From: Oscillospiraceae bacterium
GTDB lineage: Bacteria; Bacillota; Clostridia; Oscillospirales; Oscillospiraceae
Assembly: GCA_902778275.1 (NCBI GenBank)
Contig: CACYXE010000009.1
Coordinates: 1 to 64,000 of the forward strand
Reading direction: 5' to 3'
DNA: 64,000 nucleotides
The notes under the pieces are model-generated. The model searched no databases and was not told the origin of the DNA. It saw only the letters and a program-made list of their open reading frames with translations. Numbering within the stretch: the first letter of the stretch is position 1; each line of letters opens with the position of its first letter. This document shows positions 56,588 to 64,000 of the stretch, piece by piece. Both the position numbers and the translations under genes were made by a program.

Positions 56588-57028
56588 GAAAGCTCCTGTG
56601 AGGGCACAACATCCTGCTTTTGTGACTGCTTCCACGATTATCTTCATTCTCTTCTCTATACGCTTTACTCTAATATTCAGGTACTGGCTTGTTACATCAT
56701 AACGATTGGCTCCAAGAGTATTATTGCTTCCGTTCTGCTGTATGTATCCTGCGTTTTCCAAATCCCGCAGCATAGTGTCAAAGGAGGGTTTTGTCAGTTG
56801 TAACATCTTATGGTCGATAAACTGATAACGATAAGTTGCTTCCAATAAAGCGCAGTAGCGTTTTCCCGCATTATCAAACTTGTACCTATACGGATTGAAT
56901 GGATACCTTGACCCCTCCGCAAATGATATACTTTCATTTTCCTTGATAAGGCCAGGGATCATATCTAAATCCCGATAAATAAGCTTTTCGCTAACGCCGC
57001 TATACTTTGCCAATTCTTCTATGGTCAT
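56582..57028 (-). CDS. Helix-turn-helix protein, AT-rich island
   Basis: 148 residues. The N-terminus MTIEELAKYSGVSEKLIYRDLDMIPGLI reads as an HTH (MarR/DeoR-like winged-helix start), followed by a second winged-helix-like part (FDTMLRDLENAGYIQQNG). GGGGGTAGCAT precedes the ATG. Codon use is distinctly AT-rich compared with the surrounding genome. Probably a DNA-binding regulator; no specific family recognised. Confidence 0.65.
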   Translation of the reverse strand: MTIEELAKYSGVSEKLIYRDLDMIPGLIKENESISFAEGSRYPFNPYRYKFDNAGKRYCALLEATYRYQFIDHKMLQLTKPSFDTMLRDLENAGYIQQNGSNNTLGANRYDVTSQYLNIRVKRIEKRMKIIVEAVTKAGCCALTGAFI

Positions 57029-57109
57029 ATGCTACCCCCATTTTTTCTTTCAAATGACAGTCATCGCAGGCCGTGTCCGGGTCTATCTGTTGGCGGTTTT
57101 CGTATGCTT

Positions 57110-58096
57110 CTATGCTATAGGTAATGTAATAGTCCCCTCATATCCCGGGATTGAAATAGTCACACTTTCTATCCCTACATTTGCATAGTACACCATGGAC
57201 ACCCGCTTTTTTTCTCCAACAAGTGTATCTGCCGATACTTCGTACAAACCATCACTCGGCCCGGACCAGCCACTGCTTTCAAGCCCAAAGCCGTCCTGAT
57301 CTGCAACAATCAAATTCTGTTGTACAAAATATGTGCGTAGATAATCGCCAACGGAGTCTTTGTAATTAATATTTTCGATTACTCCGTGAACGGAAATGAA
57401 AATACAGTTATCTCCTCTCTGCTTAGCAAGCGTCATCCATTTTTCATCAGTCAAAAAATGTGCGCTCTCTATTGCAATTTTAAAAGTTCCATCTTTTGTC
57501 GTGATTTCAATTGGCTCTCCAAGCGCCAAAGGTTTTCCCTTTGATACACTATCATTACTGGTCTGCGGGGTAGAGTTATTCGTTGAACCAAACGTGGGAT
57601 TGAACGTAGAAGCATTTCCCCGATAATTGTCAACCATGCCGCTGTCAATAGGAAGATCATATTGTTCATACATTGTTACAATGATTCCTCTTCTCGCTGT
57701 GCTTCCGCCATCCCATAAGGCATTATACAGTGTAGCATTCCGTACATTCTCAGTTGCGGTAGCCTGCATCTGGCACGCATGAATATAATGATGCGCTAAC
57801 ACATCAAATTTGCTGTCCTCAAAGATGGCATCATCGTATTTTTCAATCTGATCAAGTTCGTATTTAACTAATCTGCTGTAATATGCCGCTCTCTGCTCAT
57901 CTGTATCGTTTGCATGCTTTGCGTCATCAACATTGGAAAGCCTTGTCTGAATTCCTTTTGCCATGGCCTTCAAAAAGGCATCTTGGTCGGCATATTCTCC
58001 TGTATCTGCTTTTGCAACGGGAGTGGTGCCGCATGCTGCAAGAAAAAACAAAAAAATAATTAGAATAGAGCTTATCAATTTCTTTATTGTTTTCAT
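57110..58096 (-). CDS. Lipoprotein with DUF4352-like domain
   Basis: 328 residues from ATG 58096 (GAGGATTTGAG upstream). Signal with lipobox LAAC (about residue 22). A helical middle (about 35-160) and a Ser/Thr/Asn-rich linker (about 170-195) lead to a beta-sandwich C-terminal part (GEPIEITTKDGTFKIAIESA...VHGVIENINYKDSV) that looks like the DUF4352 telokin-like fold. AT-rich. Extracytoplasmic, function unknown. Confidence 0.8.
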   Translation of the reverse strand: MKTIKKLISSILIIFLFFLAACGTTPVAKADTGEYADQDAFLKAMAKGIQTRLSNVDDAKHANDTDEQRAAYYSRLVKYELDQIEKYDDAIFEDSKFDVLAHHYIHACQMQATATENVRNATLYNALWDGGSTARRGIIVTMYEQYDLPIDSGMVDNYRGNASTFNPTFGSTNNSTPQTSNDSVSKGKPLALGEPIEITTKDGTFKIAIESAHFLTDEKWMTLAKQRGDNCIFISVHGVIENINYKDSVGDYLRTYFVQQNLIVADQDGFGLESSGWSGPSDGLYEVSADTLVGEKKRVSMVYYANVGIESVTISIPGYEGTITLPIA

Positions 58097-58155
58097 TGTA
58101 TTCTCAAATCCTCTCTGCATAGATAGATTGTTTGCATTAAACTCAGCATAAAAAA

Positions 58156-58962
58156 CTATTTTTCCTCCACTTCGGCATCGTATATCTTAATAGTCCAGTT
58201 TGTTTCATTTTGAAGGTTTCCATCACATTCAAATGAAAAAATAATTGCAATTTCTGAAGAGTAAACTGATTTGGCTGTTAATTCAACCTGTCCCTCACAA
58301 TGAACCACCTCCCCGTGAATATCAATTCGTGAGAAGCTTACTTTCTTACTTTTACAGAGTTCGTCCTTCGATTGGTAAAGGCTTATAATCGGAGCGTTCT
58401 CTTCAATGATTGGCCATATCTGCGTGGAAATAACTTGATCAATACACATCCCGCATAATTCCTTTGCTTTTTGTTGTGTGTTAACTCCAAAAATGATTTT
58501 CCCAAGTATTTCATCATCATCTCTATGAATAACATACGAGCCGTCATTCCATTCATATTCTATATAATTGAGGCCTGTGGTCCCCTTTTTCTTTTCTATA
58601 CTTGGTGTCCCAAGCTTTTTAGTAAGATCGTCTATAAGATTGTCAACAGCATCAGCATTTGTTTTCTCATAAACAGCTTCAAAATAGACTTGAATCAAAG
58701 AATTCTTATCAATTGTAAAATAGAACTCCAATTCAGAGCAGTTTATTCCGCAGAAAATAGATCCCGAATCATATCTTATCCAAGAATAATAGTTTTCTTC
58801 TTCATCTTTTTTCATGCTCGCTTCGCCTATCCGCTTTTCAATTTCTGCCATTGTAGTTTTGCTTGAATAATCTCGAACGGAATTGGAGTTGCCGCATCCT
58901 GCCAAAGAAGTCAACATCACAAACAGAAGTACTATTACAATCGCATTTCTCTTTATTCCCAT
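58156..58962 (-). CDS. Hypothetical lipoprotein, AT-rich island
   Basis: 268 residues from ATG 58962 (AAAGAAAGG upstream). Lipobox LAGC (about residue 24). The middle portion resembles a small SmpA/OmlA-like hairpin start (YSSKTTMAEIEKRIGEASMKKDEE) and the end is a beta-rich domain that may be a second DUF4352-like fold. AT-rich and tandem with the lipoprotein at 57110, so possibly one transferred unit. Confidence 0.75.
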   Translation of the reverse strand: MGIKRNAIVIVLLFVMLTSLAGCGNSNSVRDYSSKTTMAEIEKRIGEASMKKDEEENYYSWIRYDSGSIFCGINCSELEFYFTIDKNSLIQVYFEAVYEKTNADAVDNLIDDLTKKLGTPSIEKKKGTTGLNYIEYEWNDGSYVIHRDDDEILGKIIFGVNTQQKAKELCGMCIDQVISTQIWPIIEENAPIISLYQSKDELCKSKKVSFSRIDIHGEVVHCEGQVELTAKSVYSSEIAIIFSFECDGNLQNETNWTIKIYDAEVEEK

Positions 58963-59068
58963 TCTTTTACCAATCCTTTCTTTGGAATTACCATTTGATT
59001 GTTTTCCAGCAAAATAAAAAGGCGCGCAGCCGAAGCCACGCGCCGAAAAACGCACAACTCCGCTTGCC

Positions 59069-59174
59069 GCGACGCAATCAGTTGACAGACATAGAGAATG
59101 CCAAAAGGGAGAGTGCGTTTTTACCAAAAGGCAAAAACACATTCTCTACATCTGTCCGTATTCGATTGCGTCGC
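59069..59174. repeat. Long imperfect palindrome in intergenic region
   Basis: Outer arms GCGACGCAATC (59069-59079) and GATTGCGTCGC (59164-59174) are perfect, and inner arms GACAGA/TCTGTC and AGAGAATG/CATTCTCT continue the pairing. It lies upstream of the lipoprotein gene. Apart from this and a GGCGCG/CGCGCC stem at 59021-59044, 58963-59390 shows only the terminator below. Confidence 0.6.
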
Positions 59175-59299
59175 AAATTTATAATATCATATCCTTCCGG
59201 CCTGTACAAGCACTTTTCCCAGCTTTTCCCTTTCATTTTTCTGTAAACAGCAAAAGCACATGATCCCTTCCGGGTGGGGCGTCTTATGATGAAAAACGA

Positions 59300-59338
59300 A
59301 AAAAGCAGTATCCGTGATGCTTTCGGATACTGCTTTTT
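59300..59338 (-). terminator. Terminator of AGCS symporter gene
   Basis: Stem AAAAGCAGTATCC with GGATACTGCTTTT, loop of 11, with T-run on the minus strand. Confidence 0.85.
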
Positions 59339-59390
59339 CCGTTTTATGCGCACTGCCCTTCCGACCGTGGGGAGTTATATCGAGCAGTGT

Positions 59391-60803
59391 TTACTTTTTC
59401 AGCAGGTTCTTGGAGAAGTACTCCCTGGTGATCTTGGCCACCACGCCGGACAGCAGCAGCAGCGCGATCAGGTTAGGGATGGCCATCAGGCCGTTGAGGG
59501 TGTCCGCGATATCCCACATGAGAGTGCCGGAACCCACAGCGCCCACGATGCAGACCAGAGCGAAGATGATCTTGTAGACCAGCAGGAAGACCTTGTTGTT
59601 GTTGGTCAGGTAGCCCCAGCAGTTCTCGCCGTAGTAAGCCCAGGACAGGATGGTGGACAGGGCGAAGAACAGCAGGCTCAGCTCGATGATCTTGCCGCCC
59701 AGAGTGCCGGGCAGGATGGTGTTGAAGGCTGCGGCAGCGGCAGCGCCCTTGGAGGCAAAGGCGCCCAGGCCGCCCTCGGCGTTCAGGATGCCGGAGAGAA
59801 GCACCGCGAAGGCGGTGATGCTGCAGATGACGATGGTGTCGATGAAGACCTCGAACACGCCCCAAATGGCCTGCTCGCAGGGCTCCTCGGTGGAGGAGGC
59901 CGCATGGGCGATAGGCGCGGAGCCGAGGCCGGCCTCATTGGAGAACACGCCGCGGGCAAAGCCCTGCTTCATGGCCATCATGATGGTGTAGCCGAACAGG
60001 CCGCCGCCCACGCTCTTGAAGGAGAAGGCGCCTGCGAAGATCTGACCGAAGACCGCGGGGATGTGCCCGATACGCATGATGATGATGACGATGCCCGCCA
60101 GGATGTAGAATGCGGACATGAAGGGCACCAGCAGCGAGGTGACCTTGCCGATGCGCTTGATGCCGCCCAGGGTGACCAGGGCCACCACAATGGCGATGAT
60201 GATGCCGGAGACCACCGGCGGGATGTGGAACAGATCGCCCAGGGCGCCGGAGATCTCACTGCTCTGGGCAATATTGCCGATGCCGAAGGAGGCAAGACCG
60301 CCCAGCAGGCAGAAGATGATCGACATCCACTTCCAGCCCTTGCCGATGCCGTTTTCGATGTAGTACATGGGGCCGCCGTGGTATACGCCGTTCTCGTCCT
60401 TGACGCGGTACTTCATGGCCAGCACGATCTCCGCGTACTTGGTGATCATGCCGAAGAAGGCCGCCACCCACATCCAGAACACAGCGCCCGCGCCGCCGGT
60501 GAAGATGGCGCCGGTCACGCCGGCGATATTGCCGGTACCCACCGTGCCCGCCAGGGCCGTAGACACCGCCTGGAACGGGGAGATGTTGGCGCCGTGGTCC
60601 TTCTTCTCCTGCTTGCCCCGGAACAGGGTGCCGATGGTGTTCTTCATGATGCGGCCGAAATGGGTCACCTGCAGCCACTTGACCTTGACGGTCAGGAACA
60701 CGCCGGTACCCACCAGCAGCAGGAGCATCAGAGGCCCCCACGCAAAGCTGTTGAGCGCGCCGTTGATGGCTTCAACCTTAGAAACAAATCCTTCCACTTT
60801 CAT
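59391..60803 (-). CDS. Alanine/glycine:cation symporter (AGCS family)
   Basis: 470 residues, about 11 helices. GVFLTVKVKWLQVTHFGRIM, FQAVSTALAGTVGTGNIAGVTGAIFTGGAGAVFWMWVAAFFGM and FKSVGGGLFGYTIMMAMKQGFARGVFSNEAGLGSAPIAHAA are AGCS hallmarks. Na+- or H+-coupled uptake (or release) of glycine or alanine. The glycine riboswitch in front points to glycine. AAAAGGACGG precedes the start. Confidence 0.94.
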   Translation of the reverse strand: MKVEGFVSKVEAINGALNSFAWGPLMLLLLVGTGVFLTVKVKWLQVTHFGRIMKNTIGTLFRGKQEKKDHGANISPFQAVSTALAGTVGTGNIAGVTGAIFTGGAGAVFWMWVAAFFGMITKYAEIVLAMKYRVKDENGVYHGGPMYYIENGIGKGWKWMSIIFCLLGGLASFGIGNIAQSSEISGALGDLFHIPPVVSGIIIAIVVALVTLGGIKRIGKVTSLLVPFMSAFYILAGIVIIIMRIGHIPAVFGQIFAGAFSFKSVGGGLFGYTIMMAMKQGFARGVFSNEAGLGSAPIAHAASSTEEPCEQAIWGVFEVFIDTIVICSITAFAVLLSGILNAEGGLGAFASKGAAAAAAFNTILPGTLGGKIIELSLLFFALSTILSWAYYGENCWGYLTNNNKVFLLVYKIIFALVCIVGAVGSGTLMWDIADTLNGLMAIPNLIALLLLSGVVAKITREYFSKNLLKK

Positions 60804-60834
60804 CCGTCCTTTTCTCGTTTTTTAATCCAACCCA

Positions 60835-61020
60835 CAAAAAAAGAGCTGCCCCCAAAAGAAGCAACTCCGGAGAAAAATCAAACTTCACAGCTGCCGGGCA
60901 GCTGTCAAAGGCTGATAATTCCGCTCTGTCCTTTTGCCTGAGAGATTCAGCATGCGCTTTGCACCTTCGGCACCCGCCTGGGCGGGATTCTCCAGAGTTC
61001 CTCCGCTTCCGGTCTCCCAC
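60835..61020 (-). promoter_or_regulatory. Glycine riboswitch with terminator
   Basis: Minus strand, aptamer about 60920-61000: ACTCTGGAGAATCC, GGTGCCGAAGGTGCAAAGC, GAATCTCTCAGGCAAAAGGACAGAG. Only one full aptamer is seen, with a GGGAGACCGGAAGCGGAGG stretch just 5'. A terminator (60843-60849/60861-60867, T7) lies before the gene. Confidence 0.92.
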
Positions 61021-61061
61021 AAAGGATTCCGAAAGCATCAATGGTATTGAATTATGGATTA

Positions 61062-61090
61062 ACCATACCACTTCAACACGGTAAATGCAA
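61062..61090 (-). promoter_or_regulatory. Sigma-A promoter of the glycine riboswitch transcript
   Basis: Minus strand TTGCAT (61085-61090), 17 bases, TATGGT (61062-61067). Confidence 0.6.
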
Positions 61091-61179
61091 CAACTTTATA
61101 CATCTCATCCGGGATTTTGTGTAATCTTACATTACGCAGGAAGAATTGCGCTTGATCTTTTTGCAGATTATGCAATAAG

Positions 61180-61199
61180 GCCCCTCCTTTCGGAGGGGC
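61180..61199 (-). terminator. Hairpin terminator of DUF362-ferredoxin gene
   Basis: Stem GCCCCTCC/GGAGGGGC with TTTC loop, followed on the minus strand by CTTATTG. Confidence 0.65.
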
Positions 61200-61211
61200 G
61201 CTTGTTGGCGA

Positions 61212-62372
61212 TCAGGCCCGCCGGCCGCCCAGGACTCGCAGGATGAAATTGCGCCCCACCCGCATGGCGCCTTTGGGGCAGAACTCCTGGCAGCAGAAGC
61301 AGTGGATACAGCGGCTCCGGTCGATGGCAGGTCGGCCCCTCCCCATGGTGATGGCCTTGGCCGGACAGATCTGGGCGCATTTGCCGCAGCCGATGCAGTC
61401 CTCCGCCTTCAGCTTTGGGCGGGGCGTCATAACGCGTGTGGCCGCCCGATCCACCAGCCTGCCCACCGGTCCCCTGCCCGCTATGTGAAAGAACACGCTG
61501 CTCTGGGCCGGGGCCGTCTGAAAGTCCGTCACCGCGAAGCGCCGGGGCTCTCCGCTGATCGTCAGCTGTGAGACGTCCGCCGGCAGCAGCCCCCGGTCCA
61601 TGGCCGCCCGGATAGTGGGCACCTCCCGGGGGGCAAGGCCGATAAGCCCGGCCGCGGTCATGTCCAGCATATGTCCGCTGCGGCTGGCGATCAGACAGCC
61701 AAGGGCGCGGGGCGTGCCCTGGGTGGGCCCGTTGCCCTCCATGCCCACCACCGCGTCACAGATACAAAGCCGGGGCTTAAAGAATTCGTATAAATCCACA
61801 AGCATGGAGGCGAAATCCTCCGCCCGGGGATACCGGTAATGAAACTCCGGCTTTTGGGTACCTGGAATGGCGCCGAAGAAATTTTTCACCGCGTTGGTCA
61901 TCCCCATCATACCGTGGCTTTTCAGCTTGCACAGGTCGATGATCGCGTCCGCCTTGGTCAGATAGGCGGTATAGGGGAAGCGGCGGGCCTGCGCGCCCTG
62001 GGGGAAATCCGCCTCCGCCTGGGAAAAATCGTCGTTCAGCTCCGCGCCCAGGGCCTCTGCCCGGCGCATGCCGGTGACCTCATATACATGGCGCAGATGG
62101 GCGGGGGTGAACACGCCGCCGGGGCTGTCGCCCAAAACCACCTGAGCGCCCCGCTCCTTCAGCAGCTTCACCAGGGCGCACACCAGATTGGGGTGCACCG
62201 TGGCGGCAAGCTCCGGCTTCATGGCGGAGACCAGGTTGACCTTGACGGCAATACGCATCCCGGGCTTTACGAAGTCCAGGCCGTCCAGCGGCTCCAGCAC
62301 CGCGGCCAGAGCCGCCTCCACCTCCTGCTGCTCATAACTGCCGCAGGGGACGATCACCACATCAGCGCTCAT
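61212..62372 (-). CDS. DUF362 protein with C-terminal 2[4Fe-4S] ferredoxin domain
   Basis: 386 residues from ATG 62372. DUF362 domain (about 1-300; VKVNLVSAMKPE, VVLGDSPGG, KLKSHGMMGMTNAVKNFFGAIPG) followed by CIGCGKCAQICP and CIHCFCCQEFCP. An iron-sulfur redox protein found often in anaerobes; reaction unknown. The start lies 11 bases inside the end of the TetR gene, so the pair is coupled and the regulator probably controls it. Confidence 0.92.
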   Translation of the reverse strand: MSADVVIVPCGSYEQQEVEAALAAVLEPLDGLDFVKPGMRIAVKVNLVSAMKPELAATVHPNLVCALVKLLKERGAQVVLGDSPGGVFTPAHLRHVYEVTGMRRAEALGAELNDDFSQAEADFPQGAQARRFPYTAYLTKADAIIDLCKLKSHGMMGMTNAVKNFFGAIPGTQKPEFHYRYPRAEDFASMLVDLYEFFKPRLCICDAVVGMEGNGPTQGTPRALGCLIASRSGHMLDMTAAGLIGLAPREVPTIRAAMDRGLLPADVSQLTISGEPRRFAVTDFQTAPAQSSVFFHIAGRGPVGRLVDRAATRVMTPRPKLKAEDCIGCGKCAQICPAKAITMGRGRPAIDRSRCIHCFCCQEFCPKGAMRVGRNFILRVLGGRRA

Positions 62373-62928
62373 GGTCTTCTTCCTCATACTGCAGCAGCGT
62401 CCGTTCCACGATATCGTTGAGGAGAACGCTAAGCTCGTCCACGGAGCTGTCGATGTCCCCATCCATACCGGTCCACAGATAGTGCAGGAAGTGGCCGATC
62501 AGGGCGTAGCGGCAGATATCGATGATCCCGTCCACCCGCCGGGGCGGCAGCTCCCGCCCTTCCACCAGGTGCCGGATATAGGCGGTGATGGGATTGCCGG
62601 TGGAGGTGAACACATACTGCTCGATCCGCCCCCGGGAAATGGAATTGTACAGGTGGTACACCTTCCGCTTGTTGGCCTTGCAGGTCCGCAGGAAGGCCTT
62701 CATCTGCTCTTCCCAGGCCGCTTCCTTCCCGTCAGCGGCAAACCTGCCGAACACCGCCTGCAGCCAGTCGTCCAGCAGCTCGTAGATGTCCTGGTAATGA
62801 TAATAGAAGGTGTTGCGTCCGATATGGCAGGCCTTGATCAGAGCGGAAACTGTGATCTTTTCAAAGGGCGTCCTGTCCAGCATCTCACCGAAGGCGGAGC
62901 GGATCACGTCACGGGTATAGTTCGCCAT
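62362..62928 (-). CDS. TetR/AcrR family regulator
   Basis: 188 residues. N-terminal HTH: YTRDVIRSAFGEMLDRTPFEKITVSALIKACHIGRNTFYYHYQDIYELLDDWL. The C-terminal ligand domain resembles the TetR group with a Dha-activator-like C-terminus. Likely autoregulates the two-gene operon with the DUF362 protein. Ribosome site AAAGGAG. Confidence 0.92.
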   Translation of the reverse strand: MANYTRDVIRSAFGEMLDRTPFEKITVSALIKACHIGRNTFYYHYQDIYELLDDWLQAVFGRFAADGKEAAWEEQMKAFLRTCKANKRKVYHLYNSISRGRIEQYVFTSTGNPITAYIRHLVEGRELPPRRVDGIIDICRYALIGHFLHYLWTGMDGDIDSSVDELSVLLNDIVERTLLQYEEEDHER

Positions 62929-63012
62929 ACAGCAGCTCCTTTCCCAAGGATTACAAGTAGTTTAGCATTTTCCGAAACAACATGCAAGCGCCCGCCGCGC
63001 GGCTTCACGCCC

Positions 63013-63041
63013 TTGTCATCCTCTGTGCTTTCTGCTATACT
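63013..63041 (+). promoter_or_regulatory. Sigma-A promoter giving a leaderless gluQ mRNA
   Basis: TTGTCA (63013-63018), 17 bases, TATACT (63036-63041). The start codon begins at 63048, where +1 is expected. Confidence 0.65.
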
Positions 63042-63047
63042 GCTTTT

Positions 63048-63980
63048 ATGAACACGACTGCAGTGGGGCGCTTTGCCCCCAGCCCCTCCGGATATATGCA
63101 TATGGGCAATCTTCTGTCCATGCTGCTGGCATGGCTGGATTGCCGCGCCCTGGGCGGCAGGATGATCTTCCGCATGGAGGATCTGGACCCCGCCCGCTCC
63201 AAGGAGGTCTATAAGACCGCCCTGGAGGAGGACCTGCGCTGGCTGGGCATGGACTGGGACGAGGGCTGGCCGGATCCCGCCTGCGCCCAGAGCATGCGCA
63301 CAGGCGTGTATGAGGACGCTTTCCGCATGCTGGAGCGAAAGGGGCTTGTCTATCCCTGCTGGTGCAGCCGCGCGGACCGGCTGGCCGCCGCCTCCGCTCC
63401 CCACCCCGGGGAGGCGGAGCATGATCCGGGCTGTCCCTGCGCACGGCTGAGCCGGAAAGAGCTGGCTGAACGGGAACGCAGCGGGCGCCGCCCTGCCTGG
63501 AAGCTCCGGGTCCCGGAGGAGACCGTCACCGTAGACGACGGGCATTACGGCCGCATCTCCCAGAACCTGGCACAGGACGTGGGGGACTTTATCATCCGCC
63601 GCTCCGACGGGGTCTTTGCCTATCAGCTGGCCGTCTCGGTGGACGATATGTTGATGGGCGTGACCCGGGTGGTCCGGGGCCGGGACCTGTTGTCCTCCGC
63701 TCCCCGCCAGCGCTGGCTGATCGAGACCCTGGGCGGCGTCGCCCCCGACTACTGCCACGGACCGCTGCTGTCCTCCGGTGAGGGGAAGCTGTCCAAGCGT
63801 CTGGGCAGCCTCAGCACCCAGGTCCTGCGGCAGGAGTACCGGCCGGAGGAATTGACGGGAAAGCTGGCGCAGCTCTGCGGGCTGACAGAAACAGACGAGC
63901 CCGTCACACCTTGGGAACTGCTGTGCAGCTTTGACTGGAACCGTATCAGCCGGCAGGACATTCCCCTGCTTGAACAATAA
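63048..63980 (+). CDS. gluQ: Glutamyl-Q tRNA(Asp) synthetase
   Basis: 310 residues, the GluQRS length (GluRS catalytic domain without the anticodon-binding half). VGRFAPSPSGYMHMGNLLS holds the HIGH-type motif, FRMEDLDPAR follows, zinc ligands lie in CWC...CPC, and KLSKRLG is the KMSKS-type loop. It activates glutamate without tRNA and attaches it to queuosine in tRNA(Asp). No Shine-Dalgarno precedes the ATG; the promoter -10 ends six bases upstream, so translation may be leaderless. Confidence 0.92.
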   Translation: MNTTAVGRFAPSPSGYMHMGNLLSMLLAWLDCRALGGRMIFRMEDLDPARSKEVYKTALEEDLRWLGMDWDEGWPDPACAQSMRTGVYEDAFRMLERKGLVYPCWCSRADRLAAASAPHPGEAEHDPGCPCARLSRKELAERERSGRRPAWKLRVPEETVTVDDGHYGRISQNLAQDVGDFIIRRSDGVFAYQLAVSVDDMLMGVTRVVRGRDLLSSAPRQRWLIETLGGVAPDYCHGPLLSSGEGKLSKRLGSLSTQVLRQEYRPEELTGKLAQLCGLTETDEPVTPWELLCSFDWNRISRQDIPLLEQ

Positions 63981-64000
63981 AATGTTTACCAGAAACCGAA

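Overview
The window looks like a strictly anaerobic, spore-forming, GC-rich member of the Clostridia, probably an Oscillospiraceae/Ruminococcaceae-type gut bacterium. This is inference. It rests on a tungsten/molybdenum aldehyde oxidoreductase, an energy-converting [NiFe] hydrogenase fused to an Mrp-type antiporter module, spoVAC, lysine and glycine riboswitches, Gram-positive sigma-A promoters (TTGnnn-17-TATnnT) and strong AGGAGG ribosome sites.

Layout. 1-6.8 kb: small hypotheticals, a Lar-like zinc ribbon, a frameshifted metallophosphoesterase, alpha/beta hydrolase, GNATs, an RNHCP protein, and an aldehyde:ferredoxin oxidoreductase operon (short coupled ORF - AOR - ferredoxin - MoaD-like). 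7-11.1 kb: an uncharacterised zinc-ribbon membrane protein, an ECF sigma/anti-sigma pair with two small PepSY-like proteins that share its promoter motif, and tRNA-Pro with an unusual downstream element. 11.4-17.3 kb: Ig-like surface protein, DUF362 protein, Ca2+/Na+ exchanger, CPA2 antiporter. 17.4-30.5 kb: one long minus-strand hydrogenase locus, hypF-C-D-E, then catalytic subunits, hypA, seven Mrp-like membrane subunits, a large antiporter-like subunit, and NuoH-, NuoB- and NuoI-like subunits. 30.7-34 kb: SNF transporter with divergent LysR regulator, separated by a decayed snf copy. 34-38.2 kb: spoVAC, tRNA-Ser and an AT-rich islet carrying a PaeR7I/XhoI-type restriction-modification pair between copies of the tRNA-Ser 3' end, then a Vat-like acetyltransferase and a broken ATPase gene. 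38.3-44.2 kb: C-GCAxxG-C-C protein, flavodoxin, feoAB fusion with accessory Cys-rich and HMA proteins, DUF5662 and a Card1-like CARF nuclease. 44.3-54.8 kb: lysine-riboswitch ABC transporter with an M20 peptidase, Ldh2-type dehydrogenase, ROK kinase, PPK1 and a two-domain PPK2. 55-59.3 kb: TIR-TM-Sel1 protein and an AT-rich patch with two lipoproteins. 59.4-64 kb: glycine-riboswitch AGCS symporter, DUF362 ferredoxin protein with TetR regulator, and glutamyl-Q tRNA(Asp) synthetase.

How the parts fit: AOR and its ferredoxin would reduce ferredoxin, and the membrane hydrogenase would oxidise it to H2 while moving ions. HypA/C/D/E/F mature its Ni-Fe centre, although hypB and a C-terminal protease gene are absent and the large subunit ends exactly at its last metal-site motif, so no cleavage is needed.

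The most unusual signals are not genes. (i) A three-hairpin element bounded by an inverted copy of the neighbouring tRNA T-arm occurs once with a tRNA-Pro end and once with a tRNA-Ser end, and its stems covary between copies. (ii) A second family of modular hairpin repeats sits directly in front of three genes. (iii) The R-M cassette is bracketed by two short tandem arrays inside a tRNA-Ser end duplication, with no integrase or transposase.
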